Below are positions 27,563 through 36,740 of a stretch of DNA of 64,000 nt, in pieces. This DNA is from an uncultured Pseudomonadota bacterium (GTDB lineage: Bacteria; Myxococcota_A; UBA796; SXON01). The notes under the pieces are model-generated. The model had not been told where the DNA came from. It did not search any database and saw nothing but the letters and a program-made list of their open reading frames with translations. The stretch's first letter is position 1. Each line of letters opens with the position of its first letter. The position numbers were made by a program, and so were the translations under genes. The stretch is from NCBI GenBank assembly GCA_903875225.1, contig CAIQVJ010000134.1, positions 57,047-121,046 of the forward strand, in the 5' to 3' direction.

Positions 27563-29197
27563 TCAGTGTACGTTCGCGGCGGCCACGCGTTTCCGCGCCG
27601 CCTCGAACCCCTCGGGGGAAAGTGCTCCCTTGAGGACGATCCTCGCCCGGCGTGAGACGCGGGTCTCGACATCCGTGACGTCGACCTCGAGGATCTGGTT
27701 GACCGTATACCGATAGACCACCTCGATGGGCGTGCCCCGAGGGCGGGGGGGCAGACTGTCGAGGATGACCTCGCCGATCACGGTGACCTCGTCGCGGCTG
27801 GTGCCGACGCCCTCGGTCACCTCCACACGCACGGCGGTCATGTCGTCGTAGGCGTAGGCGAATCGCCCCCGCTTCTCGCATGGAAGGGGGGTGAACTCCG
27901 GGATCAAGGTGACGATCCGCTCGTTCAGCTGCGCGTCGAGCACGACGATGCCGAGCGGATGGCTCGCGACATCCGCGATGCGAACGCCGGGGAGTCCGGG
28001 GCCCTCGGCCTCGATCGGCTCGGCGACCGCGGGCGCGCTGCCACGCGTAGCGGCCTCGTTGGGGGCCGCTGCGGCCTTCTGGGCCTTGCGGGCGAGCGTC
28101 GCGCGCCAGTTCTGGATGGCCGCGTGCTTCGGCTGGTGGCGGAAGATCGCGGCGAGCGCGGCCCCGAGGGCTACGCACTCGTCCGGGTTGACGCCCGCCA
28201 CGGGCGCCTTTCCAGAGAGCCGTCGCAGGAGATCCTGGACAGCCGGCATCCGCGTCGAGCCGCCGGCGAGCAGCACGTCGTCGATGTCGGACCAGCGCAT
28301 CTTGGCCTTCTCGAGCACCAGTGCGCATGTATCGGCGCACTGATTGAGCAGGTCGCTGGTGATCGCCTCGAACTCCTCGCGCACGACGGCCACGACCGTG
28401 CGGTGCCCCTGGTAGTTCACCGGGATGACCGCCCGGGGCTTCGAAGACAACGAGATCTTCGCGTGCAGGCAGCGCTCGTAGAGCTCCTGATAGGTCTGCG
28501 GGTCGTCGCGTGGATCAAGCTCGTACTTCTGCACGAACTGTTCGGCGACGTGGTTCAGGAGCCTGTCGTCCCAGTCCTTGCCGCCGAGCTCCGCGTTCCC
28601 GTCGGTGGCGATCGTGCGCAGCGTCGTGCCCTTGATCTCCATCACCGTCACGTCGAACGTGCCGCCGCCGAGGTCGAACACCATGAGATGTCGGTCCCGA
28701 CCGATCCGCTCGACCCCGTACGCGATCGCCGCTGCGGTCGGCTCGTTGATGATCGAGAGCACGTTGAACCCGGCCAGCGCGCCGGCCTCGGCCGTCGCCC
28801 CACGCTGCGCACTGTTGAAGTAGGCAGGGACGGTGATGACGGCGTTCTTGACCTCGAAGCCGAGCGCCTCCTCGGCGTCATCCTTGATCTTTCGCAGGAT
28901 GAACGACGAGAGCTCCTGGGGGCCGTACGAGCGGCCGAACAGCTCGAGCTGGTAGCCCTCTTCGCCCATGTGCCGCTTGATGAACCGCACCACGTTCGGC
29001 GCGTCCACCACCACCATCTTCACGGCCTCTTCGCCGATCACGCATGCGTCGCGATCGTAGAAGTGAATCACCGACGCAGTGGTTCGCTGCCCCTCTGCGT
29101 TCGGGACGATGACCGGCTTGCCGAACGGATCCACATAGGCCATGGCCGAGAACGTGGTCCCGAGGTCGATGCCGAGGATGATGCCTTCATCGGCCAT
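27563..29197 (-). CDS. Variant Hsp70 (DnaK-like), lidless, with linker insertion
   Basis: Hsp70 homologue of 544 residues, about 90 shorter than canonical DnaK. The ATPase domain (1-355) is intact: GIDLGTTFSAMAY, VPAYFNSAQRGAT, NEPTAAAIAYG, FDLGGGTFDV, LAGGSTRMP. Instead of the usual short DLLLLDVTPLSLG-type linker there is a 45-residue Ala/Pro/Glu-rich insertion (about 362-405), then a beta substrate-binding domain (about 406-520) beginning DVASHPLGIVVL. The helical lid is missing. It starts 10 bp after the GrpE-like gene on the same strand. It may be a dedicated, non-general chaperone. Canonical dnaK is not in this window. Confidence 0.9.
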   Translation of the reverse strand: MADEGIILGIDLGTTFSAMAYVDPFGKPVIVPNAEGQRTTASVIHFYDRDACVIGEEAVKMVVVDAPNVVRFIKRHMGEEGYQLELFGRSYGPQELSSFILRKIKDDAEEALGFEVKNAVITVPAYFNSAQRGATAEAGALAGFNVLSIINEPTAAAIAYGVERIGRDRHLMVFDLGGGTFDVTVMEIKGTTLRTIATDGNAELGGKDWDDRLLNHVAEQFVQKYELDPRDDPQTYQELYERCLHAKISLSSKPRAVIPVNYQGHRTVVAVVREEFEAITSDLLNQCADTCALVLEKAKMRWSDIDDVLLAGGSTRMPAVQDLLRRLSGKAPVAGVNPDECVALGAALAAIFRHQPKHAAIQNWRATLARKAQKAAAAPNEAATRGSAPAVAEPIEAEGPGLPGVRIADVASHPLGIVVLDAQLNERIVTLIPEFTPLPCEKRGRFAYAYDDMTAVRVEVTEGVGTSRDEVTVIGEVILDSLPPRPRGTPIEVVYRYTVNQILEVDVTDVETRVSRRARIVLKGALSPEGFEAARKRVAAANVH

Positions 29198-29206
29198 CGA
29201 GCAGGC

Positions 29207-29767
29207 CTAATCCTTGTTCCCGGCGCCGTTGGCGCCGTCAGCCCGTGCCGAAGCTTCGACATCGGCCTCCGCCCCGAACCGTGACACCGCGACTTCCTCC
29301 GCCCGAAGCTGCTTTTCACCGCGCATGAACCCGCGCTTGAGCACCGCCTGGACCTTCCAATCGTCCTGCGCCCCGACAGCCGGGACCACCCGGACCGCCT
29401 TGTGCATCTTGCGGTCGAACCGCTCCACGCTCTCGCAGGGGACCACGTCCCGCCGATAGAGAAGTTCGAGGAACTCGTCCAGAAGGTATTGAAAACTATC
29501 GGTGATCACATCTGCGCTCATCTCCTTTCGGGCGAGCGACTGCTGGAACCAGTTCAGTGAATCGTAGAACAGCAGCAGGTCGAGCAGGAACGGCTTCTCC
29601 TGCTGGAACACGAAGTCGTCCTTGTACTGGCGCAGCTCCTCGTAGAGCTGATCGAACGCCTTCTGCTGGATGTCGTCCTGGCGCATCCGATCCTGGATCA
29701 GGTCGTGCAGGGCCTGCACGCGCTCGCTGATGGAGGCGTCGGTTCCCGTGTTGTTGTCATCCGCCAT
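29207..29767 (-). CDS. GrpE-like nucleotide exchange factor
   Basis: Protein of 186 residues. The N-terminal two thirds are long charged helices (ISERVQALHDLIQDRM, LYEELRQYKDDFVF) suited to the GrpE dimeric coiled coil. The last third matches the GrpE beta wing: RFDRKMHKAVRVVP, then LKRGFMRGEKQLRAEEVAVSR. GrpE releases ADP from Hsp70. The sequence of the helices is divergent from housekeeping GrpE and the N-terminus is short. Its ATG lies 11 bp inside the Hsp70-vWA gene and its end is 10 bp from the second Hsp70 gene, so the three are expressed together and it probably serves one or both of these Hsp70s. Confidence 0.85.
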   Translation of the reverse strand: MADDNNTGTDASISERVQALHDLIQDRMRQDDIQQKAFDQLYEELRQYKDDFVFQQEKPFLLDLLLFYDSLNWFQQSLARKEMSADVITDSFQYLLDEFLELLYRRDVVPCESVERFDRKMHKAVRVVPAVGAQDDWKVQAVLKRGFMRGEKQLRAEEVAVSRFGAEADVEASARADGANGAGNKD

Positions 29768-31766
29768 TTTGCCCTCCCGAGAGCTCGGTAGCGAGGTTGA
29801 TGAAGGTTCCCTGCAACTCTACGGATTCGTTGCAGAAGTGGTAGTCCTCGGTGCGCGAGGCGAGGCTCTTGAGGAAGTCGGGGCGCACTTGCGTGCCGAC
29901 CCCGATCGTGATCACCCGCCCGCCCGAGGTGCGGATCCGGTTGACCTCGGCCACTGCGGCCTCGGGGTCGTCCGGGTGGCCGTCAGTGAGGATCATGTAG
30001 ATGCGTTGCACGCCAGCGCGGTTCTTCATCATCTCGCGAGCGGCGAGCAGCCCCTCGGCGAGGGGCGTGGACCCGATCGGGGTGAGGCCCCGCACCGCGT
30101 TGGAGAGCTTGCTGCCATCGGCGGTGAGCGGGCAGATCACGCCACCCGGGAACGCGACGACCGCGATCTGGCGGTTGGGGCCGAGCGAACGTTCGACGAA
30201 CGAGAGGGCGGCCTTGCGCGCCTCCTCGATGTTCGCGCCGTACATCGAGCCGGAGCAGTCCATCAGCAGCACGACGCTCATCGGTGCGCGGTTCCGCGCG
30301 AGGTCGTCGAGGGTGACGGCGCCGGCGGCGAGGCGGTGCGCGAGCGTCTGCCCGCTGTCGAGGTCCATCGCCTCGACCTCGACGATGCCGTTCGCGTTGT
30401 AGCGGAACGTGACCGAGAGGCGGGACTTGCCGGCTCCCCGGATCGGGATGCCGTAGAACTCGAAGTGGCCGAGGACGGCACACTCCAGCGGGTCGACGTT
30501 CTCGCCCTGGACAAGCCACAGGTCCATCGTGCTCTGGCCATCGTGGGTCGTGACGTAGTCATCACGCGTGCGCTCGCAGGGGATGCGCGAGTTTCTCTCG
30601 ATGATCTTCGAGTTGTAGAGCTTTCCCTCCCGATACACGACCATGCCCAGCGAGTGGGAGGTGACGTCGTGGGTCCGGATGTCCACCGGCGGCGCCTCGC
30701 CGCTCGCCCGGCTCGCTTCGATCGCAGCGGTGAGCGCCGCGCCGAGGGCGACGCACTCGTCGGGGTTGATGTCCGTGGCGGCGTCGCGCCCGAACACGCC
30801 CTTGACCATCTCGCGCACCATGGGCATGCGCGTGGATCCGCCGGCGAGCACGACGGTGTCGATGTCGTTGGCGCCGAGCTTCGCGTCGTCCAGCACGTCC
30901 CGGGTGAGCGCCTCGCAGCGCGACATCAGCCCCTGCGTGAGCTCCTCGAACTTCTCGCGGGTGAGCTCCAGCCGCAGGATCTTGCCGCGGTAGTCGTAGA
31001 ACAGGTTGACCTTCGGGCGCTTCGACAAGGAGAGCTTCGCGCTCGTCGCCTTCGATCGCAGGTCGTGGTACGCGGCGAGGTCGTCCAGCGGATCGAGGTT
31101 GTGGCGCGCCTTGAACTGATCAGCTGCGAACTGGATCAACGCGTCATCCCAGTCCTTGCCACCCAGCTGGTGATCACCCGTCGTGGCCAGCACCTGGATG
31201 TCGCGCCCGCTGATCTCGACGATCGAGACGTCGAACGTGCCGCCGCCGAGGTCGTAGACGAGCACCTTCTTGCGCTCGCCCATGTTCGAGAGCCCGTACG
31301 CGAACGCGGCAGCCGTCGGCTCGTTGAGGAGCGAGAGCACCTTGAGGCCGGCATACTCTCCGGCGCGGATCGTGGCGCGCCGCTGCTTGTCGCCAAAGTA
31401 GGCGGGCACCGTGATGACCGCCTGGTCGATGCGGTGCCCCAGCCGCAGCTCGGCGTCGTGCTTGAGCTTCGCCAGGATGAACCCGGAGAGGCGCTCGGGC
31501 GTGTACGACTCGCCGCGGTACTCGAAGGAGTAGTCCTCATCGCCCATGTGGCGCTTGATGAACTCGACCACCTGCTCAGGGTAGGCGACGGCCGACTGCT
31601 TGGCGTAGGTACCGATGATGACTTCGTCGCCTTCGAACAGGATCACCGAGGGGGTGATGCGCTCGCCTTCCGCGTTGTGCAGGATCTCGGGGACCCCGTA
31701 CTTGTTCACGTGTGCGATGGCTGAGAAGGTGGTACCGAGGTCGATCCCGACAGCGCGGGTGGACAT
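29757..31766 (-). CDS. Hsp70-von Willebrand A domain fusion protein
   Basis: Protein of 669 residues. An Hsp70 ATPase domain occupies 1-350 (GIDLGTTFSAIAH, VPAYFGDKQRRAT, NEPTAAAFAYG, YDLGGGTFDV, LAGGSTRMP). The beta substrate-binding domain covers about 365-475 (DVTSHSLGMVVY onward). Where DnaK has its helical lid, this protein has a von Willebrand A domain (496-665) with a complete metal site: Asp503, Ser505 and Ser507 in DCSGS, Thr567 in GSTP, Asp595 in LTDGHPDD. The start used is the ATG before STRAVGIDLG; 44 upstream codons of the open frame look non-native. It is first in the cassette, overlapping GrpE by 11 bp. vWA domains with intact metal sites bind protein ligands, so the lid may have been replaced by a partner-binding module. 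Confidence 0.9.
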   Translation of the reverse strand: MSTRAVGIDLGTTFSAIAHVNKYGVPEILHNAEGERITPSVILFEGDEVIIGTYAKQSAVAYPEQVVEFIKRHMGDEDYSFEYRGESYTPERLSGFILAKLKHDAELRLGHRIDQAVITVPAYFGDKQRRATIRAGEYAGLKVLSLLNEPTAAAFAYGLSNMGERKKVLVYDLGGGTFDVSIVEISGRDIQVLATTGDHQLGGKDWDDALIQFAADQFKARHNLDPLDDLAAYHDLRSKATSAKLSLSKRPKVNLFYDYRGKILRLELTREKFEELTQGLMSRCEALTRDVLDDAKLGANDIDTVVLAGGSTRMPMVREMVKGVFGRDAATDINPDECVALGAALTAAIEASRASGEAPPVDIRTHDVTSHSLGMVVYREGKLYNSKIIERNSRIPCERTRDDYVTTHDGQSTMDLWLVQGENVDPLECAVLGHFEFYGIPIRGAGKSRLSVTFRYNANGIVEVEAMDLDSGQTLAHRLAAGAVTLDDLARNRAPMSVVLLMDCSGSMYGANIEEARKAALSFVERSLGPNRQIAVVAFPGGVICPLTADGSKLSNAVRGLTPIGSTPLAEGLLAAREMMKNRAGVQRIYMILTDGHPDDPEAAVAEVNRIRTSGGRVITIGVGTQVRPDFLKSLASRTEDYHFCNESVELQGTFINLATELSGGQNGG

Positions 31767-31970
31767 GCGTTCGCTCCGAGATGCACTGAAGGTCGGTCTG
31801 CGCGAGCGCGCAGGTGGCGCAACCCGCCGTTTGGATCGTATCGTGTCTGCGCGGAAGGTGGACCCGCCGACAGAAGAATGGGGCGGTTGTTTACACATCG
31901 GGCGTCAACGGCTCTCCGGCGTTGCGCGCCGCACACAGGACCGCGCGGTCGACCACGATAGAGCGGGCGC

Positions 31971-32567
31971 ATGCAGCTCCCCTTTCGGGTCGTCCTGGCG
32001 ACCGCGTCGCGCTGGCGCGCGCAGCTCCTCTCCGACACCGGGATTCCTGTGGAATTGCTGGCGGCCCCGATCGACGAGGGAGCGATCACCGCGCCGGATC
32101 CCGTCGGGCTCGCGCTCGCGAGGGCGCGGGCCAAGGCGGATGCGGTGCTTGCGTTGCTTGGGAACCCCGCCGGCACAGTGGTGATCGGAGCGGACCAGGT
32201 TGCCCACATCGACGGGCTGGCGTTCGGGAAGCCCGAACACCCCGCGGACCACCGCGGACGGCTGCGACAACTACGAGGCCGGACCCACACGCTCTCGACC
32301 GCCGTCGCGCTCCGGGGCTCGCTCGCCCGTGCGCTGGGCGACGACGCGGACTTCGTGGAGCACACGACCCTTCGTTTCCGGGCAGACGTCCCGGACGCCG
32401 AGATCGACGCATACGTGAGCTCGGGCGATGGTTCGGGCTGTGCCGGCGGCTACCGCGCCGAGGGGCCGGGCGCCTGGCTGATCGAGCGGGTGGACGGCGA
32501 CTGGTCGAACGTGATCGGTCTGCCGGTGTTCGGCGTGCTCGAGAGGTTGAGGAGGCTGGCGCGGTGA
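31971..32567 (+). CDS. maf: Maf-family nucleoside triphosphate pyrophosphatase
   Basis: House-cleaning enzyme of 198 residues that hydrolyses non-canonical or modified nucleoside triphosphates to monophosphates. Motifs: ATASRWRAQLL at the N-terminus (family SxxR), the catalytic acidic loop IGADQVAHIDG, GKPEHPADHRGRLRQLRGRTH, and the C-terminal G-Y/F-x-I-E-like segment GAWLIERVDGDWSNVIGLPV. Length is normal. It is divergent from the Hsp70-vWA gene with 204 bp between the starts, which must hold both promoters; I could not identify convincing -35/-10 pairs in it. Confidence 0.92.
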   Translation: MQLPFRVVLATASRWRAQLLSDTGIPVELLAAPIDEGAITAPDPVGLALARARAKADAVLALLGNPAGTVVIGADQVAHIDGLAFGKPEHPADHRGRLRQLRGRTHTLSTAVALRGSLARALGDDADFVEHTTLRFRADVPDAEIDAYVSSGDGSGCAGGYRAEGPGAWLIERVDGDWSNVIGLPVFGVLERLRRLAR

Positions 32568-32589
32568 TCGGTCCTGGTGAAGGCCGGAC

Positions 32590-34977
32590 CTACCTCCGGC
32601 GCCGCCCCCACAGCCCGCTGATGCCCTGCACCGGCATCATCCCGAGCTCCCGCAGCGCCGGCCCCGGATCCCCGAGCCGCTCCATCATGACCTCGGGCGC
32701 CGTGAACGTCCCCGAGCGCGCGCGGCCCCGCACATCTGCCGTCCATGCCTCGTACAGGTCCACGCGCACCGCGTGGTCGCCGAGCCGGATCATGCCGGCC
32801 AGCGGCCAGAACCCCTCTGCAGCGCGGCCCGCCGTGCCCATTCGCACGACCTCGCCGTCGCCGCAGTCGGGTACGCCGTCCAGGCCCGTCGCGACGGCCC
32901 CGAGGATGCGCCGCTCCCGGCTGCCCATCTGGTTCGACCACGCCCACGTCACCCCGAACCGGACGCCCGCTCGCGCGAGCGCCCGGCGGTCGTGCTCCGA
33001 GAGGCCGGTCCGGGCCTGGGCCACGCGCTCGATCGGCACGGTGCCGAGGCCCGCCTCGAGCAGGTAGCAGATCCCGCCGCGCTGCTGTCCTGCCGGCCGC
33101 AGCGGCGCGAGCACGGCGGCCACGAGGTCGCGCAGGATGGCGGTCAGGCGGCGTTCCACCTGCATCTGGTCCGAAGGGCGCAGCCACTCGGTGCGCGTGA
33201 GCTTGACCCGAGGCTCGCTGGGCACCGGGCCGGGCATCAGCCGCGCGACCGGAGAGCCGCGCCAGTGCAGGCAGACGTCGTCACCGAGCGTGAACGAAGC
33301 AGCGGGGTCGGAGAGCAGCGCCTGGACACGCTCTGCGATGGCGGGCTCCACGGCCGCCCGCACGGCGGGCGTGGGCGGAGACCCGTCGAGCGTGCGAAAG
33401 CCGAGGCCCTCGAGCGTGCCCACGACCCGCTGTCCGACGCGCACCTCGTCTCCGGTCACCACGCTGTGTCCGCCGGCGCTCCGGAGCTCCGCGCGCCGGT
33501 CCACGAATCGCGCCTGCAGCTCCGCGTGGAGCGCATCGGAGAGCCGGTCCTCGACATCCCGCGCGTGGTCACGCACGGTGCCGGCCTGATCCACCCAGTC
33601 GCCGCGCTGGCTCAGGTAGGACCATGTGCGGATCGAGGCGAGCCGCTCGGTCAGCACGTCGATCGCCGAGCCCGCCTCCTCCCCGGGGGCTGGGCCAGGA
33701 GCGTCGACCCGGTCCAGCGAGTCGATGGAGCGCCGCACCCAGTTCGCGGCCATGCTGCCGTTGTCGACGAGCCGGATGAACACCCGGACGAGCAGCTCGG
33801 CATGCTGCTCGGGGAGCAGGCGTCGGTAGTTCGGGGTGCGGCACACCTCCCACAGGAGCTCGACCACGCGGGGATGTGTCGCCCGGGCGACGACCTCGGG
33901 GTGGCGGGCCAGGAGCCGGAAGACGAGCTCGTCGTCATCGTCGTCGCGGCGGGTGAACCAGGTGCTGGCGCCCGGCGGCATCGCGAGCAGGGTCTCCTGG
34001 AGGGTGAGGAGCGAGGTGAAGTCCAGATCGCTGGCTCGCCAGTAGAGCCTGCTCACCGACGGGATCCTGTGCTCCTCGATGGCACGCCAGGTGGGTTCGG
34101 CGAGCGGGTCGGAGCTCTCGGTCACGCCGAAGGTGCCGTCGGTCTTGTAGCGCCCCGCACGGCCGGCGATCTGCGCGAGCTCTCCGATGTGCAGCAGGCG
34201 ACTGCGGGTGCCGTCGAACTTGTGGAGCTGGGCGAAGGCGACGTGCTCGATCTCGAGGTTCAGGCCCATGCCGATGGCGTCGGTAGCCACGAGCACGGGC
34301 ACCTCGCCGGACTGGAACATCGCGACCTGCGCGTTGCGTGTGCGAGGGGAGAGCGCGCCGAGCACGACCGCGCAGCCGCCGAACTTGCGGCGGGCCCGCT
34401 CCGCCAGCGCATACACGGAGTCCGCCGAGAAGCTGACGATCGCGCTCCGCGGTGGCAGGGCGCCCAGCTTGATGCGGCCACGGTGGGTGAGCGCCGAGAG
34501 CCGCGGCTGTGCGGTGATCGTGACTCCGGGACACAGCTTTCGCATGAGCCCCGCGATGCTGTCGGAGCCCAGGAACAGGGTGGCCTTCGTGCCGCGCGCG
34601 TGGAGCAGTCGATCGGTGAAGATGTGGCCCCGGCCGGGATCGCCCGCAAGCTGGATCTCGTCGACCGCGAGGAATTCCACCGGGCGCGAGAGCGGCATCG
34701 CCTCGACCGTGCACACCAGGTACCGGGCCCCAGGCGGCGCCCGCCGCTCCTCGCCGGTGATCAGCGCCACCTGCTGCTCGCCGACGCGCTGGATGAGCCG
34801 GTCGTAGACCTCCCGTGCGAGCAACCGCAGCGGCAGCCCGATCATCCCGGTGTCGTACCGCAGCATCTGCTCGATCGCGACGTGCGTCTTGCCGGTGTTC
34901 GTCGGGCCGAGGATCGCAGCGACTCCCGTGGGGGGCGGCTCGGGCGGACGCAATGAGAAGGGCAGGGGACGGGACAT
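32590..34977 (-). CDS. Suv3-like DEAD/DExH-box RNA helicase
   Basis: Superfamily 2 helicase of 795 residues related to mitochondrial Suv3 and found scattered in bacteria. Walker A is GPTNTGKT, motif II is DEIQ (VDEIQLAGD) as in Suv3, motif V is TDAIGMGLNL, motif VI is QIAGRAGRY. The second half is a long helical and beta domain (about 330-795) with no clear match. I start at the ATG before SRPLPFSLR; an open frame runs 200 codons further but is antisense of the next gene. It probably unwinds structured RNA for decay. It is divergent from the interrupted lipoprotein gene and convergent with maf (22 bp gap). Confidence 0.88.
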   Translation of the reverse strand: MSRPLPFSLRPPEPPPTGVAAILGPTNTGKTHVAIEQMLRYDTGMIGLPLRLLAREVYDRLIQRVGEQQVALITGEERRAPPGARYLVCTVEAMPLSRPVEFLAVDEIQLAGDPGRGHIFTDRLLHARGTKATLFLGSDSIAGLMRKLCPGVTITAQPRLSALTHRGRIKLGALPPRSAIVSFSADSVYALAERARRKFGGCAVVLGALSPRTRNAQVAMFQSGEVPVLVATDAIGMGLNLEIEHVAFAQLHKFDGTRSRLLHIGELAQIAGRAGRYKTDGTFGVTESSDPLAEPTWRAIEEHRIPSVSRLYWRASDLDFTSLLTLQETLLAMPPGASTWFTRRDDDDDELVFRLLARHPEVVARATHPRVVELLWEVCRTPNYRRLLPEQHAELLVRVFIRLVDNGSMAANWVRRSIDSLDRVDAPGPAPGEEAGSAIDVLTERLASIRTWSYLSQRGDWVDQAGTVRDHARDVEDRLSDALHAELQARFVDRRAELRSAGGHSVVTGDEVRVGQRVVGTLEGLGFRTLDGSPPTPAVRAAVEPAIAERVQALLSDPAASFTLGDDVCLHWRGSPVARLMPGPVPSEPRVKLTRTEWLRPSDQMQVERRLTAILRDLVAAVLAPLRPAGQQRGGICYLLEAGLGTVPIERVAQARTGLSEHDRRALARAGVRFGVTWAWSNQMGSRERRILGAVATGLDGVPDCGDGEVVRMGTAGRAAEGFWPLAGMIRLGDHAVRVDLYEAWTADVRGRARSGTFTAPEVMMERLGDPGPALRELGMMPVQGISGLWGRRRR

Positions 34978-35058
34978 CGGCCGGTGGATGTAGCGCGGTC
35001 GTCCCCGCTCAACCCGGGATCCGTCGTCCTGCTGATGGGCCGGGCCGCTCCCAACGCC

Positions 35059-35859
35059 ATGCTTGTCGGCATGATTCCGACCCTTCTGGCGTTCGCCCTC
35101 GCATGCAATTCGCCCGCGGACCCGGACGACACCGGGCCCATGGACACCGGCACCCCCGAAGGGTGGCCCGAGGCGATCCCGGAGTGCGCGGATCTGGCCG
35201 CCCCGTTTCCGCTCGCGACGGGTGACGACGTCGATGGTGCCTGGGCCGCACGGCCGCAGATCGAGGTCCTGAGCGCTGCCATGGGGCTGGCACAGGACGC
35301 CGGGGAGGCCACGGGCTGCCCCGCTGTCATCGACGATTCCTGCGGTGCCGGGCTCGTGATCACCGGGGGGTGCGACGAGGGGGGCGTGCAGGCGAGCGGC
35401 TCGGCCAGGAACGACGGGTGCGACGACGGCGGGACCTGGTACTGGCAGGGCTTCTCGATCACCTCCGCCGACCCTGCGTGGTCGTTCGACGCCGAGGGCA
35501 CCGTGAGCGCCTACGTCTCCGGCGACATGTAGGTCGACTTCGACGTCACGAGCACGCTGCACGGCGTCTGCGCCCACGGGGCCTGCGAGGGCACGTTCAC
35601 GTGGAGCGGCACGGATGACATCTCGTACCAGGAGTCACGGCACCAGCGCGTCACTGCCGCGCCCGCGGGCGACGCTCGCTCGGGGGACTACTGCATCGAC
35701 GAGGAGCTCACGACGGTCGACGGCTGCGACGAACCCACGGGCTGGACCGTGATCCAGGGGGACCACACCGCCGTCGTGCTCTGGGACGGCGACCTCGCCT
35801 GCGACGCATGCGGAGAGCTCTACGTCGACGGAGAGCACGCCGGCTCCTGGTGCCGGTGA
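35059..35859 (+). pseudogene. Lipoprotein gene interrupted by an in-frame TAG
   Basis: An open frame of 266 codons starts with a signal peptide (MLVGMIPTLLAFALACN, lipobox LACN) followed by Asp/Thr-rich linker PADPDDTGPMDTGTP. At 35530-35532 there is TAG, and the same frame then continues without further stops to a TGA at 35857-35859. The second part is a clear continuation: it has the same Cys/Asp-rich style (HGVCAHGACEGTFTW, DYCIDEELTTVDGCDEPTGW, DGDLACDACGELYVDG). A single substitution would remove the stop. Neighbouring genes use TAG as a normal stop, so readthrough is unlikely. Most likely a recent nonsense mutation or a sequencing error. The 5' part alone could still make a 157-residue lipoprotein. 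Function unknown. Confidence 0.7.
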
Positions 35860-35874
35860 GGCCCCCGCAACGGG

Positions 35875-36714
35875 TCAGAGTTGCCCGATCTCGCCCACCG
35901 CGTCCCCGAGCCCGCGATCCACGTACAGGTTCACGATCGTGCCGGCCGTCTCCTCCAGTGCCTTCGCGGTCACGTTGATGACAGGCCATTGCCGGTTCTT
36001 CCTGAAGAGCGCCTGCGCGTACTCCAACTCGGCAAAGATGTACTCCATCTGCCCGTAGTTCGTCGCGGGGCCCACGCGCATGGTCCGGAGGCGCTGCTTG
36101 CGGATCTCCTCCAGCGACTCCGGCTCGATCATGAGCGCAAAGACCCGTCGCTGGTCCACCTCCCAGAGCTCCTTCGGGGGCTCCCGGTCCAGCACCAGCG
36201 GGACATTCGCCACTTTGTAGCCCTTGTAGGCCAGGAACACGGAGAGCGGGGTCTTGGAGGTGCGGGAGACCCCCACCAGGATGATGTCGGCCTGCTTGAG
36301 CATGCGCGGCTCCTTCCCGTCATCCACCTTGACCGTGAACTCCACGGCTTCTATGCGACGAAAGTACTCAGCATCGGCGCGGTGCATCAAGCCCGGCTGG
36401 TTGGTCGGCGCGGTGTCGAGCCAGCCCGAGAGGCCGGTGATCACGTTGCCCAGGACGTCGACCTGGAGGATGCGGTAGGCCTTTGCCAGCTCGTTCGCGA
36501 AGAGCCGCTGCTCGGCGGAGACGAGCGAGGTCACCACGAACGCCTGCTGCAGCGCGGCCTGCTTGAGGATCCGCTCGAGGTTCGCCCGCTCCATCACGTT
36601 CGGGAACAGGTGAACTTGCACCTTTGTCCCTTCGAATTGGCGCAGTGCAGCCCGGGTGACCCTGTCTGCGGTTTCTCCCGTACCGTCGGAGAGCACGAAG
36701 ATCGAACGACTCAT
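35875..36714 (-). CDS. ppsR: Pyruvate, phosphate dikinase / PEP synthase regulatory protein
   Basis: Bifunctional kinase/pyrophosphorylase (DUF299) of 279 residues that switches PEP synthase or PPDK off and on by phosphorylating a Thr near the catalytic His. Motifs: N-terminal FVLSDGTGETA, the P-loop GVSRTSKTPLSVFLA and DREPPKELWEVDQRRVFAL, and the C-terminal INVTAKALEETAGTIV. Length normal. Its target enzyme is not in this window. It is divergent from fxsA (26 bp). Confidence 0.93.
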   Translation of the reverse strand: MSRSIFVLSDGTGETADRVTRAALRQFEGTKVQVHLFPNVMERANLERILKQAALQQAFVVTSLVSAEQRLFANELAKAYRILQVDVLGNVITGLSGWLDTAPTNQPGLMHRADAEYFRRIEAVEFTVKVDDGKEPRMLKQADIILVGVSRTSKTPLSVFLAYKGYKVANVPLVLDREPPKELWEVDQRRVFALMIEPESLEEIRKQRLRTMRVGPATNYGQMEYIFAELEYAQALFRKNRQWPVINVTAKALEETAGTIVNLYVDRGLGDAVGEIGQL

Positions 36715-36740
36715 GTTCGGAAGGTACCCCGGGAGCCTCG

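Noticed and set aside
31767..31970. A sigma-32 or other heat-shock promoter for the chaperone cassette
   Set aside because: Only isolated half-matches such as TTGACG and TACGAT at wrong spacing; no pair could be defended.
35530..35532. Pyrrolysine or programmed readthrough at TAG
   Set aside because: Other genes in the window end in TAG with no continuation, and no pyl genes are seen.
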